A DNA stretch of 64,000 nucleotides from the NCBI RefSeq assembly GCF_905207245.1, contig NZ_CAJLKP010000003.1, positions 62,001 through 126,000 on the forward strand. The letters run 5' to 3'. This document shows positions 25,518 through 33,997 of the stretch, one piece after another. A program made the position numbers and the translations under genes. Position 1 is the first letter of the stretch. Every line of letters begins with the position of its first letter. The stretch comes from an uncultured Bacteroides sp. (GTDB lineage: Bacteria; Bacteroidota; Bacteroidia; Bacteroidales; Bacteroidaceae). The notes beneath the pieces were generated by a model. It had not been told where the DNA came from and searched no databases. It saw nothing but the letters and a program-made list of their open reading frames with translations.

Positions 25518-26816
25518 ATGGATATCACCGCTCTTTACAAGATATTTCTGGAATGCACCAGTGTAACAACCGACAGCCGCAACTGCCCTGAAGGTTCTTT
25601 ATTCATTGCCCTAAAAGGCGACAGTTTCAATGGGAATGCCTTTGCAGCCAAAGCATTGGAATCAGGAAGTGCATACGCAGTAGTAGACGAAGCTGAACAC
25701 GCTCCGGCAGGAGATTCACATTACATATTAGTAGACAATTGCCTGCATACGCTGCAACAACTAGCCAATCACCATCGTCGCCAACTGGGCACACGCCTCA
25801 TCGGCATCACAGGTACCAATGGAAAAACCACCACCAAAGAATTGATGGCCGCTGTTCTTCTGCAAAAATACAATCTACTTTATACGCTGGGAAACCTGAA
25901 TAACCATATCGGTGTCCCCCTCACTTTGCTACGCCTGAAGCCGGAGCATGAACTCGGTATCATAGAAATGGGTGCCAGCCATCCGGGAGACATCAAAGAA
26001 TTAGTAGATATAGCTGAACCGGATTATGGCATCATCACCAATGTAGGCAAGGCACACCTGGAAGGTTTCGGTTCTTTCGAAGGAGTCATTAAAACCAAAG
26101 GTGAACTGTACGATTACCTCCGCGAGCGGAAAAGCTCTACAGTTTTCATTCATCACGACAACGCATACCTGAAAGAGATTGCCGGAGGATTAAACCTGAT
26201 TTCTTATGGAAGCGAAGACGGATTGTATATCAGCGGACATGTGACGGGCAATTCTCCTTATCTGTCTTTTGAATGGAAAGCGGGCAAGGATGGTGAATGT
26301 CATGAAGTGCAGACCCAACTGATTGGTGAATATAACTTCCCGAATGCACTGGTTGCCGTCACCATCGGTCGTTTCTTCGATGTAGCCCCTGAAAAGATAA
26401 ATATTGCTTTAGCAGACTATGCCCCACAGAATAATCGTTCGCAGTTGAAACGAACCGCAGATAATACGCTGATTATTGATGCATACAATGCTAACCCCAC
26501 CAGTATGCAGGCTTCCATCAGTAACTTCCATAACATGAAAGTGGAAAATAAAATGCTGATATTGGGAGATATGAGGGAATTAGGGAAAGAGGGTCCCGAA
26601 GAACATCAGAAGATTGCAGATTTCCTCACGCAATGCGGTTTTGAAGACGTGATGCTGGTAGGCGACCAGTTTGCTGCTGCCAAACATCATTTCCCAACTT
26701 ACCCGGATGCACGGGCAGTCATTGAGGTCTTACAGAAAAGCAGGCCTCACGGGAAAACCATCCTTATCAAAGGCTCCAATGGAATTAAACTGAATACGGT
26801 GGTTGATTATTTATAA
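25518..26816 (+). CDS. murF: UDP-N-acetylmuramoyl-tripeptide--D-alanyl-D-alanine ligase
   Basis: 432 residues. GITGTNGKTTTKELMAAVL is the ATP-binding loop of Mur ligases, YTLGNLNNHIGVPLTLL and IIEMGASHPGDIKELV are MurF-specific blocks, and IIDAYNANPTSMQASI lies in the C-terminal domain. It adds the D-Ala-D-Ala dipeptide to the UDP-MurNAc-tripeptide in the cytoplasm. It stands outside the mur cluster and its stop is directly abutted by the stop of the convergent VanZ-like gene, with no base between them. Confidence 0.96.
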   Translation: MDITALYKIFLECTSVTTDSRNCPEGSLFIALKGDSFNGNAFAAKALESGSAYAVVDEAEHAPAGDSHYILVDNCLHTLQQLANHHRRQLGTRLIGITGTNGKTTTKELMAAVLLQKYNLLYTLGNLNNHIGVPLTLLRLKPEHELGIIEMGASHPGDIKELVDIAEPDYGIITNVGKAHLEGFGSFEGVIKTKGELYDYLRERKSSTVFIHHDNAYLKEIAGGLNLISYGSEDGLYISGHVTGNSPYLSFEWKAGKDGECHEVQTQLIGEYNFPNALVAVTIGRFFDVAPEKINIALADYAPQNNRSQLKRTADNTLIIDAYNANPTSMQASISNFHNMKVENKMLILGDMRELGKEGPEEHQKIADFLTQCGFEDVMLVGDQFAAAKHHFPTYPDARAVIEVLQKSRPHGKTILIKGSNGIKLNTVVDYL

Positions 26817-27218
26817 TCAATCACCACTAACCCTCTTCATCATCCACGGACGCAACACAAAGTAGCCTATCAGCGAAGCGATAATCGCTCCTGTAGTATT
26901 CGCAGCAAAATCCAACCAGTCACCGCCACGGTAAGTGGTGCAATATTCCTGCAACAGCTCTACTATTCCGCTGAACAGCACAGGACATACAAAAGCTCCC
27001 ACCCATGCATGCCACAAAGGAGAATCACTTTTCCGGTGTGCCCTGAGAAACTCCAGCCATAACATGCCGGACATACCCATATACATACAAATATGTACAA
27101 TTTTATCAATATTAGGAATCGTGTTCAGTTCAGTCGTCGGCGGCTTAAAAAACGACAAATAAATCACCGTCAGTATAATCAGCAACGACACCGGATATTT
27201 CTTAATATAGTATAGCAT
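26817..27218 (-). CDS. VanZ-like family membrane protein
   Basis: 133 residues with four hydrophobic segments: YPVSLLIILTVIYLSFF at the start, IDKIVHICMYMGMSGMLWLEF, VGAFVCPVLFSGIVELLQ and the C-terminal TTGAIIASLIGYFVLRP. The DKxxH motif followed by E..Q and D.AANTTG matches the VanZ-like family. The role of stand-alone members is not established; relation to teicoplanin resistance should not be assumed. It shares its upstream region with the divergent transporter gene. Confidence 0.85.
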   Translation of the reverse strand: MLYYIKKYPVSLLIILTVIYLSFFKPPTTELNTIPNIDKIVHICMYMGMSGMLWLEFLRAHRKSDSPLWHAWVGAFVCPVLFSGIVELLQEYCTTYRGGDWLDFAANTTGAIIASLIGYFVLRPWMMKRVSGD

Positions 27219-27244
27219 ATTTCAATTTATGAACGATTTGTGGG

Positions 27245-27272
27245 CAAAAGTACAGAACATTTTCTATATTTG
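27245..27272. promoter_or_regulatory. Divergent -7 promoter boxes
   Basis: 27245-27252 reads TACTTTTG on the minus strand for the VanZ-like gene, and 27265-27272 reads TATATTTG on the plus strand for the transporter. They lie 12 bp apart, so the two promoters overlap and may interfere with each other. Confidence 0.5.
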
Positions 27273-27322
27273 CATGTTTTAGTAGAGAATAATAACGAAA
27301 TGAAAGAATAATCAACTTTTTT

Positions 27323-28693
27323 ATGACTAAAAATGACAGAGCCAACTTTGGAAGTAAATTAGGCGTCATACTTGCTTCAGCAGGTTCCGCAGTCGGTTTG
27401 GGTAACATATGGCGGTTTCCCTACGAGACAGGCAATCACGGCGGTGCTGCGTTTATTCTCATCTACTTAGCATGCGTACTTATTTTAGGAATCCCCATCA
27501 TGGTATCCGAATTCCTCATCGGACGTCACTCACGCGCCAACACAGCGGGAGCTTACCAAAAACTGGCACCGGGCACGCATTGGCGTTGGGTAGGGCGTAT
27601 GGGTGTATTGGCGGGATTTCTGATTCTGAGTTATTATTCCGTAGTGGCAGGCTGGACGTTGGAATTCATTGGAGAAGCCGTCACCGACAACTTTGCCGGA
27701 AAAACGGCAGCCGATTATATCCATACATTCGATTCTTTTTCTACGAACTCCTGGCGACCGGTTATCTGGCTCGTACTCTTCCTCCTTGCCACCCACTTCA
27801 TCATCGTGAAAGGAGTGGAAAAGGGTATTGAGAAATCTGCCAAGATTATGATGCCGATGCTGTTTATTCTGTTAATCATATTGGCGGCATGTTCCATATC
27901 ACTGCCAGGCTCGGGCGCAGGTTTAGAGTTTCTTCTGAAACCGGAATGGGATAAGGTGAATGCGAACGTATTCTTAAGTGCCATGGGACAAGCCTTTTTC
28001 TCTTTAAGTCTGGGAATGGGATGCCTTTGTACCTATGCATCTTACTTCAAAAAAGACACGAATCTGACAAAGACAGCTTTCAGCGTCAGCATCATCGATA
28101 CATTCGTTGCAATATTGGCAGGGCTCATCATCTTCCCGGCAGCCTTCTCGGTAGGCATCCAGCCCGATGCAGGTCCGAGCCTCATTTTCATTACATTGCC
28201 GAATGTATTCCAGCAGGCATTTAGCGGTATACCTCTATTGGCATATATATTCTCTGTAATGTTCTACGTTCTTCTGGCGGTTGCTGCACTTACTTCTACC
28301 ATCTCCATGCACGAAGTGGTGACAGCTTATCTGCATGAAGAATTCCATCTGAGCCGGAAGCGTGCGGCAAGTTTCGTGACAGGCGGTTGTATGTTTCTGG
28401 GTATCTTATGTTCGCTCTCATTGGGAGTGGGCAAAGACTACACTATATTCGGTTTGAACTTATTTAACCTGTTCGACTTTGTCACGGCCAAGATTATGTT
28501 GCCGTTAGGTGGTTTATGTATTTCCATATTCACCGGTTGGTATCTGAATAAGAAGATAGTTTGGGAAGAAGTCAGCAACAACGGAACGCTGAAAGTGACG
28601 TTCTACAAAGTGTTGATATTCATATTGAAGTTTATAGCTCCGATAGCAATTTCCCTCATCTTCATCAAAGAACTGGGCTTCCTGAAATTGTAG
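27323..28693 (+). CDS. Neurotransmitter:sodium symporter (SNF) family transporter
   Basis: 456 residues with about 11-12 membrane segments. The N-terminus GSKLGVILASAGSAVGLGNIWRFPYETGNHGGAAF is the unwound TM1 sodium and substrate site typical of the LeuT family (shown here only as a description; key residues are the SAVGLGN and WRFPY motifs). Bacterial members import amino acids with sodium. The helix-hairpin-helix gene starts 3 bp after its stop, so they are co-transcribed although functionally unlinked as far as I can see. Confidence 0.92.
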   Translation: MTKNDRANFGSKLGVILASAGSAVGLGNIWRFPYETGNHGGAAFILIYLACVLILGIPIMVSEFLIGRHSRANTAGAYQKLAPGTHWRWVGRMGVLAGFLILSYYSVVAGWTLEFIGEAVTDNFAGKTAADYIHTFDSFSTNSWRPVIWLVLFLLATHFIIVKGVEKGIEKSAKIMMPMLFILLIILAACSISLPGSGAGLEFLLKPEWDKVNANVFLSAMGQAFFSLSLGMGCLCTYASYFKKDTNLTKTAFSVSIIDTFVAILAGLIIFPAAFSVGIQPDAGPSLIFITLPNVFQQAFSGIPLLAYIFSVMFYVLLAVAALTSTISMHEVVTAYLHEEFHLSRKRAASFVTGGCMFLGILCSLSLGVGKDYTIFGLNLFNLFDFVTAKIMLPLGGLCISIFTGWYLNKKIVWEEVSNNGTLKVTFYKVLIFILKFIAPIAISLIFIKELGFLKL

Positions 28694-28696
28694 GAG

Positions 28697-29632
28697 ATGC
28701 AAAATCCACTTAAAGATTTCTTTTACTTCTCCCGGGGAGAAAGGCGAGGCATCCTGATACTCATAGCAGCAACAGGCATCGTTCTTCTCTCCGGGTATCT
28801 TATATCTGCCTGGCAACATAGAGACAATGTCTCTCCGGCTGATATAGCCGAACAAGCTGCTGCCCGGCAGGAATACGAAGAATTCATAGCCTCACTGGAA
28901 GAAAAGGAACACCCCAAAAGAAGATGGACACACACATCTTATGAACAAAAAGAAGCAGAAATACCTGTAGTCTTGGCTCCCTTCAACCCCAACAGAGCAG
29001 ATTCAATGGCATTCCGGCATTTGGGTTTGCCTGCCTGGATGGTTAAAAACATCCTGCACTACCGTTCCAAAGGTGGTAAGTTCCGGAAACCGGAAGATTT
29101 CAAAAAGATATATGGCATGACGGAAGAGCAATATTCCAGTCTTTCACCTTATATATATATTGCTCCGGAAGATACGGCACGCAACGCACCGCAGTTATAC
29201 ATTCCCCAACCTGCACAGGTAGAAAATATGAAGTATGCCTCCGGCACTGTAATCGACCTGAACCTTGCCGACACCACCGAACTAAAGAAGATACCTGGTA
29301 TCGGGAGTGGCATAGCCCGGCTAATTGTTGGCTACAGACAGCGGTTAGGTGGGTTCTATCAGATAGAGCAGTTAAAGGACATACACCTTGATACCCGGCA
29401 ATTACAAGCATGGTTCAGCATCAAATCGACGGACATTCATCACATCAATCTGAACCGCAGCAGTGTGGACAGACTACGCTCCCATCCGTATATCAACTTT
29501 TACCAAGCCAAAGCAATAATAGAATACCGCAAGAAAAAGGGCTCGCTAACGAGCCTCAAACCTTTCACCCTTTATGAGGAATTTACAGAAGCCGATTTAG
29601 AAAGAATCAGTCATTATGTTTGCTTTGAGTAA
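28697..29632 (+). CDS. Helix-hairpin-helix (ComEA-like) membrane-anchored protein
   Basis: 311 residues. One N-terminal membrane segment (GILILIAATGIVLLSGYLI) after a short cytoplasmic tail, then a charged linker and at least three helix-hairpin-helix units: FRHLGLPAWMVKNILHYRSKGG, DLNLADTTELKKIPGIGSGIA and LNRSSVDRLRSHPYI with IIEYRKKKGSL. Such units bind DNA non-specifically. ComEA proteins take part in DNA uptake; whether this one does in Bacteroides is unknown. It follows the transporter gene by 3 bp. Confidence 0.82.
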   Translation: MQNPLKDFFYFSRGERRGILILIAATGIVLLSGYLISAWQHRDNVSPADIAEQAAARQEYEEFIASLEEKEHPKRRWTHTSYEQKEAEIPVVLAPFNPNRADSMAFRHLGLPAWMVKNILHYRSKGGKFRKPEDFKKIYGMTEEQYSSLSPYIYIAPEDTARNAPQLYIPQPAQVENMKYASGTVIDLNLADTTELKKIPGIGSGIARLIVGYRQRLGGFYQIEQLKDIHLDTRQLQAWFSIKSTDIHHINLNRSSVDRLRSHPYINFYQAKAIIEYRKKKGSLTSLKPFTLYEEFTEADLERISHYVCFE

Positions 29633-29678
29633 CGCATTGAATGAAATAATTTGCCCGTTTCTGTACGGTTATGAATTA

Positions 29679-29776
29679 GTTGACGAGGGGACAAGTTAAC
29701 AAGGGAACAAGGTTCCATGCGGCACAGAGGCATTGCGCAGCCCCTTGTCCCCTTGTCAACTCGTATCCTTGTTTCC
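29679..29776. repeat. Long inverted repeat, GACGAGGGGACAAGG type, second copy
   Basis: The left arm (about 29679-29712) contains GACGAGGGGACAAG and GGGAACAAGG; the right arm (29743-29776) contains CCTTGTCCCCTTGTCAACT. Pairing is imperfect. The 30-nt loop (29713-29742) differs from that at 19425-19453 by only a few bases, so the loop is better conserved than the arms. Confidence 0.85.
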
Positions 29777-29878
29777 TTCTCTTCTGCACGGATATGAATT
29801 TCCCTCAACAACTAACTCCTTTCTCAGGCATTCCTATGCTTTTTTCCTTCCAACAGTAAGTCTTTTCCATCCGGATAC

Positions 29879-29908
29879 TTATTCTTTCCACCATGGTGGA
29901 AAGAATAA
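29879..29908. promoter_or_regulatory. Perfect 30-bp palindrome without a loop
   Basis: The sequence from 29879 to 29908, centred on ACCATGGT, equals its own reverse complement over all 30 bases. With no spacer it is a poor hairpin but a good binding site for a symmetric dimeric protein. It lies in a 500-bp gap between the helix-hairpin-helix gene and a barrel gene remnant. Its role is unknown. Confidence 0.6.
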
Positions 29909-29955
29909 ATGCTTGCTACGATTTTCCTTAGCCATCGCAGCAAAAAGAGATAAAA

Positions 29956-30144
29956 GTGGCGATACAGCAGCTTAAGTTCCGGGAAAGCAACAAGATAGTA
30001 CAGACGTGGAACAACCAGAAAGACTGGCAGATGTTCCTTGCCAACCTATCCTATAATTTCTCCTTCGGACGTACATTTAAAGGAATACAGAGGAAGGTGG
30101 ATAACAGTGAGAATGATTCGGGAGTGATGAGCACAGGGAAATAA
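29956..30144 (+). pseudogene. C-terminal remnant of an outer-membrane beta-barrel protein
   Basis: The open frame of 62 residues contains SNKIVQTWNNQKDWQMFLAN, LSYNFSFGRTFKGIQRK and DNSENDSGVMSTGK. The strand-like LSYNFSFGR followed by a basic tail and NDSGVM is the usual end of large carboxypeptidase-regulatory / outer-membrane beta-barrel proteins of Bacteroides. No upstream part of such a gene is present, so this is the 3' scrap of a deleted gene, not a real small protein. It reads toward the stop of the convergent lolD. Confidence 0.65.
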
Positions 30145-30162
30145 GAGGATACAAATCCTCTT

Positions 30163-30822
30163 CTACATTTCCTTGTTGATTTCCCCGTCCACCATGTGCA
30201 CCGTGCGGTCTGTAATCTGTGCCAATCCTTCATCGTGGGTGACAATGACAAACGTTTGTCCCAAACGGTTGCGAAGGTCGAAGAAAAGCTGATGCAGTTC
30301 TTCCTTATTATGTGTATCCAGGCTACCCGAAGGTTCGTCAGCCAATACCACAGCCGGATGATTGATAAGAGCACGGGCTACAGCCACACGTTGCTTCTCT
30401 CCACCGGAAAGTTCGTTTGGCTTATGTTCGGCACGGTCTGACAGCCCCATGAACTCAAGTAATTCCAATGCGGAGGCTGTAGCCTCTTTCTGCCCCGCAC
30501 CGGCAATGAAAGCAGGAATCATCACATTCTCCAATGCGGTAAATTCCGGCAAGAGTTGATGAAACTGGAATACGAAGCCGATATGCTTGTTGCGAAAGGC
30601 AGATAATTCTTTTTCCTTCATTCGGCTCACCAGAGTGCCGTCAATGGTTACCGTTCCGCTATCGGGAGCATCCAATGTTCCCATTATCTGAAGCAAAGTA
30701 GTCTTCCCGGCACCACTCGGCCCGACAATACTGACAATCTCTCCTTTATCTATATCCAGGTCAATCCCCCGCAGAACTTGCAGGCTACCGAAACTCTTGG
30801 TTATTCCTTCTAACTGTATCAT
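30163..30822 (-). CDS. lolD: ABC transporter ATP-binding protein, LolD type
   Basis: 219 residues. Walker A GPSGAGKTT, Q-loop FVFQFHQLLPEFTALENVM, signature LSGGEKQRVAVARAL and Walker B VVLADEPSGSLD are intact. The FQFHQLLPEFTALENV form is typical of the LolD/MacB group that powers release of lipoproteins from the inner membrane or related export. The permease gene is not next to it, as is common in Bacteroides, so the partner cannot be named from the window. Confidence 0.85.
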   Translation of the reverse strand: MIQLEGITKSFGSLQVLRGIDLDIDKGEIVSIVGPSGAGKTTLLQIMGTLDAPDSGTVTIDGTLVSRMKEKELSAFRNKHIGFVFQFHQLLPEFTALENVMIPAFIAGAGQKEATASALELLEFMGLSDRAEHKPNELSGGEKQRVAVARALINHPAVVLADEPSGSLDTHNKEELHQLFFDLRNRLGQTFVIVTHDEGLAQITDRTVHMVDGEINKEM

Positions 30823-30832
30823 ACCTATTTTA

Positions 30833-30925
30833 ATGAAGAATGAAGAACTAAAAATGAAGAATAACCTTTCAGCACACTTTTACAGCGCAGCCAAATTCTT
30901 CATTCTTCATTTTTAGTTCTTCATC
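30833..30925. repeat. Intergenic hairpin repeat, ATGAAGAA-word type
   Basis: 30840-30862 is exactly complementary to 30903-30925 over 23 bases; the arms are built of ATGAAGAA and AACTAAAA words. The 40-nt loop contains CAGCACAC and CAGCGCAGCC. It lies between the lolD start and the tcdA stop. Confidence 0.9.
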
Positions 30926-30929
30926 CTAT

Positions 30930-31640
30930 TTATAATTTCTTCAACACATATTCCGCAAGATAACATCCGAAAACCGCCGGCATATAACTGACTGTTCCGC
31001 ACGTCGATTTCTTATTCATTTCATCCTCCGTCAGCAACACCGCCTTCGGGTCTGCCTGCTCCGTGCTGAACACCACCGGCAGTTTACGCTTAATCCCCAT
31101 TTTTTGTAACCGTTTCCTTACGGCTTTACTTAATCCGCAGTGGTAAGTGTCCCATATATCGGCAAAACGAACCTGAGTAATATCACTCTTTGCACCGGCC
31201 CCCATGCTGGAAACTATCTTCATGCGGCGTTGCAAGGTTTCCGCTATCAAATGGCACTTCGGAGCCAACGTATCGATGGCATCCACTACAAAATCATAAG
31301 ACGCCGTATCCAGCAGTTCGGGAATATTTTCATCTTTCAGAAATACAGGTAGCACCGTCAGTTCAATCTCCGGATTAATATCCCGAAAACGTTTCTCCAA
31401 TATCTCCGCCTTGCTTTGCCCCAATGTGGAATGTAAAGCCGGAAGCTGGCGGTTGATATTTGTAGGTTGCACCGTATCCGCATCCACAATTGTCATATGT
31501 CCCACTCCGGCACGGCAAAGCATTTCCGCCGCATATGCCCCTACTCCACCCAGACCGACAACAAGCACATGCGCTTGCCGCAGCCGTTCCATCTTCTCAT
31601 CCCCCAACAGGAGTTGTGTCCTCTGCCTCCAATCTTCCAT
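30930..31640 (-). CDS. tcdA: tRNA threonylcarbamoyladenosine dehydratase
   Basis: 236 residues of the E1-like (ThiF/MoeB) superfamily. VLVVGLGGVGAYAAEMLCRAGVG is the nucleotide-binding start, DADTVQPTNINRQ and the DFVVDAIDTLAPK blocks follow, and a Cys in STCGTVSYMPAVFG near the end is in the position typical of TcdA/CsdL. The enzyme cyclises t6A at tRNA position 37 with ATP. It starts 10 bp after the stop of the antiporter gene and is probably in its operon. Confidence 0.92.
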   Translation of the reverse strand: MEDWRQRTQLLLGDEKMERLRQAHVLVVGLGGVGAYAAEMLCRAGVGHMTIVDADTVQPTNINRQLPALHSTLGQSKAEILEKRFRDINPEIELTVLPVFLKDENIPELLDTASYDFVVDAIDTLAPKCHLIAETLQRRMKIVSSMGAGAKSDITQVRFADIWDTYHCGLSKAVRKRLQKMGIKRKLPVVFSTEQADPKAVLLTEDEMNKKSTCGTVSYMPAVFGCYLAEYVLKKL

Positions 31641-31649
31641 CCTTACTAA

Positions 31650-33788
31650 TTACTTATCACTTTTTCTGAACCACTTATAGAACCACTTACCCACCTTTTC
31701 GTAGTGCTGATCCTCATTGTTTCCACGAGGGTTGGAGAAAGATAACATATCCTGCGGCTCTCCCAACTGGTCGGGATAAAGCACTATCAAACTATTGTTG
31801 GCAAAATATTTTCCTAATTGGGCAGGAAGTCTTTCAAACGTCGGGTCATAGGAAATAGAACCACGACGAGCACTTATTATTACCAATAAGTGATCGTAAT
31901 TCACTTGTCCGGTCAGCAACAGCAGGTCGCCCCAATCATCCAGGCGGGAGAAATCTGTCAATGTTGTACTATACCGTTTCTTCATCAGCATTTGCAGAAG
32001 TCCGGTTGTTTCTTCATTGGCAAAGAAATGCACCCGGCATCCTAACATATTTCCCATACGGCAGAAGTGTTCCACCCACTTCTGGAAACCTGCCTCATAT
32101 TCCGCTTTCGGTGGAACGGCAATATTAATCCTTCGTATCGTATTAATCGGCATCAGGAGTTTGGCAATCATCACTTCCCGGTGCAAGCCTTTCAGCAAGT
32201 TCTCCGCCAGCATACCAAAGAAAGAGTCCACGATATTCACTTTCCGGTGCAGACCTATAATAACATCCGTCACCTCGTGTTCTTTAGCCGTATGGATAAT
32301 ACCTGAGGCAATGTTCAAGTCATAACGGCTAATCAGTTTCAACGGGACATCTGCTGATGCCGCTATCATCGCCGCCTTCTCCAGATTGCGCTTTCCGCGA
32401 ATCTCCAGAGCTTCCGAAGCATTATTATCATTAATCACGTTCAAAGCCAACATATTATCCCTTTGCTTCGGGTCACGTATCACCAGCGACAAGTTTATGA
32501 GGTCTTCAATCGTATCCGGATTAGCAACCGGTATCAGAATCTTCTCTAACTCCGCCGGACGATTCTCTTCCTCCAAGTGCGCCTCATCAATGGCTATTTT
32601 ACGGGCGGCACGCTCAGTAATGAACGAACTCACCACACAGGTAACAAGAATCAGCAGCACCGTGCCGTTCAGGACATCGTCATTCAGCAAACGTTCACCA
32701 TTAGGCAGTATAATGTTATATCCGACCAACACCGCCGCCAGCGTAGCCGCAGCTTGTGCATTACTCAACCCATACATCAACTCTCGTTCAATGGCTCCCA
32801 TCTTATATATTTTCTGCGTCAGCCAGCACGCTATCCACTTACCCGTCAACGCAACTACAATCATCACCCCCGCCACTTTCAACGCATTGCCATGACCGAA
32901 AATCACATGTATGTCAATCATCATTCCCACCCCAATCAGGAAATAGGGAATGAAAAGCGCATTGCCCACAAACTCCAGATGGTTCATTAACGGAGAGACA
33001 TGCGGAATAAGCCGGTTCAGTACCAGACCGGCAAGGAAAGCACCAAGAATACCTTCCATCCCGACAAATTCCATCAACCCCGCTCCCAGGAACACCATGG
33101 CAAGCACAAAGATGAATTGCATCACATTGTCATCATAACGACGGAAGAACCAACGACCGATGCGAGGGAAGAAATACATAATCAGCCCGCCCAGGAAGAT
33201 GACCTTGACAACCAGCCATAGCCAGAACAACCCACCGGATTCACCCTTAAACATACCCCCTACTACTGCCAGTACCAACAACGTAAGCGTATCCGTTACA
33301 GCCGTGCCACCTACCGCAATACTCACACTGCGGTGCCGGGACACGCCATACCGGATAACAATAGGATACGCCACCAACGTATGCGACGCGTACATACTCG
33401 CCAACAGAACAGAAGTTATGAAGCTATATTTCAGATAGGCCATATTTGTCACCAAACCAATCCCTATCGGAATGATGAATGCCAGTAATCCCAGCACTAC
33501 GGCCTTTCCACGATTCTGTTTGAAGTCCGACATATTCATTTCGAGGCCAGCCAGAAACATAATATAATATAGTCCTACCTTACCGAACAACTCGAAACTG
33601 CTATCCCTTGCCAGAATATTGAACCCATGCTCACCAATCACCAATCCCGCCAGTATCATGCCGATGATATGTGGAATACGGAGCCTGTTCAACAAAATGG
33701 GAGCAAAGAGTATGATGAGGAGTACAAGGAGAAATATCCATGTAGGGTCAGTAATCGGAAGTTTCAGACTGAAGTCAAATAAGTCCAT
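31650..33788 (-). CDS. CPA2-family cation:proton antiporter with a universal-stress-type domain
   Basis: 712 residues from ATG 33788; the frame opens three codons earlier at a TTG. Residues about 15-400 hold 11-12 membrane segments with the CPA2 patterns LAGLVIGEHGFNIL and GIEMNMS-like AGLEMNMSDFKQN. After about residue 420 the protein is soluble, with ILIPVANPDTIEDLINLSL and VTDVIIGLHRKVNIVDSFFG, which resemble tandem UspA-like folds. It should exchange potassium or sodium for protons at the inner membrane, with the soluble part as regulator. Followed by tcdA at 9 bp. Confidence 0.88.
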   Translation of the reverse strand: MDLFDFSLKLPITDPTWIFLLVLLIILFAPILLNRLRIPHIIGMILAGLVIGEHGFNILARDSSFELFGKVGLYYIMFLAGLEMNMSDFKQNRGKAVVLGLLAFIIPIGIGLVTNMAYLKYSFITSVLLASMYASHTLVAYPIVIRYGVSRHRSVSIAVGGTAVTDTLTLLVLAVVGGMFKGESGGLFWLWLVVKVIFLGGLIMYFFPRIGRWFFRRYDDNVMQFIFVLAMVFLGAGLMEFVGMEGILGAFLAGLVLNRLIPHVSPLMNHLEFVGNALFIPYFLIGVGMMIDIHVIFGHGNALKVAGVMIVVALTGKWIACWLTQKIYKMGAIERELMYGLSNAQAAATLAAVLVGYNIILPNGERLLNDDVLNGTVLLILVTCVVSSFITERAARKIAIDEAHLEEENRPAELEKILIPVANPDTIEDLINLSLVIRDPKQRDNMLALNVINDNNASEALEIRGKRNLEKAAMIAASADVPLKLISRYDLNIASGIIHTAKEHEVTDVIIGLHRKVNIVDSFFGMLAENLLKGLHREVMIAKLLMPINTIRRINIAVPPKAEYEAGFQKWVEHFCRMGNMLGCRVHFFANEETTGLLQMLMKKRYSTTLTDFSRLDDWGDLLLLTGQVNYDHLLVIISARRGSISYDPTFERLPAQLGKYFANNSLIVLYPDQLGEPQDMLSFSNPRGNNEDQHYEKVGKWFYKWFRKSDK

Positions 33789-33866
33789 GGGCTTCAAGTT
33801 TTAGGTTTACGATGCAAAATAACAAAAAACTTTTCATTTTATGCGTTGTCATACAGCAAATTGTTA

Positions 33867-33874
33867 TAAATTTG
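33867..33874 (+). promoter_or_regulatory. -7 promoter box upstream of asd
   Basis: TAAATTTG, 123 bp before the asd ATG. The repeat at 33895-33968 lies in between and would be in the transcribed leader. Confidence 0.45.
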
Positions 33875-33894
33875 CAGCCAATTCTATCAAATGT

Positions 33895-33968
33895 GAGTTA
33901 ACAAGGATTAGAGATACAGGTTGACAAGGCTGCCTCGTTCCCTTTCTTTTTCCTCGTCAACTCGTCAA
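33895..33968. repeat. Decayed inverted repeat, GACAAGG type, in the asd leader
   Basis: Words GAGTTAACAAGG and GGTTGACAAGG on the left face CCTCGTCAACTCGTCAA on the right. The pairing is partial and the conserved loop of the other copies is lost. It seems to be an old copy of the family at 19392 and 29679. Confidence 0.5.
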
Positions 33969-33997
33969 TTTAATTTATAAACTAAAAACAAAAGAAA

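Noticed and set aside
26817..27218. VanZ-like gene as evidence of glycopeptide resistance
   Set aside because: No vanA/H/X or regulator genes are near; stand-alone VanZ-like proteins are common in Bacteroides and do not imply resistance.
29733..29975. 80-codon plus-strand frame in the gap before lolD
   Set aside because: It runs through a repeat arm and the palindrome, has no family features and overlaps the barrel remnant.
653..33968. CRISPR array or tRNA genes
   Set aside because: The repeats are inverted, scattered singly between genes and differ in sequence; there is no regular repeat-spacer order and no cas gene. I found no cloverleaf-like sequence for a tRNA.
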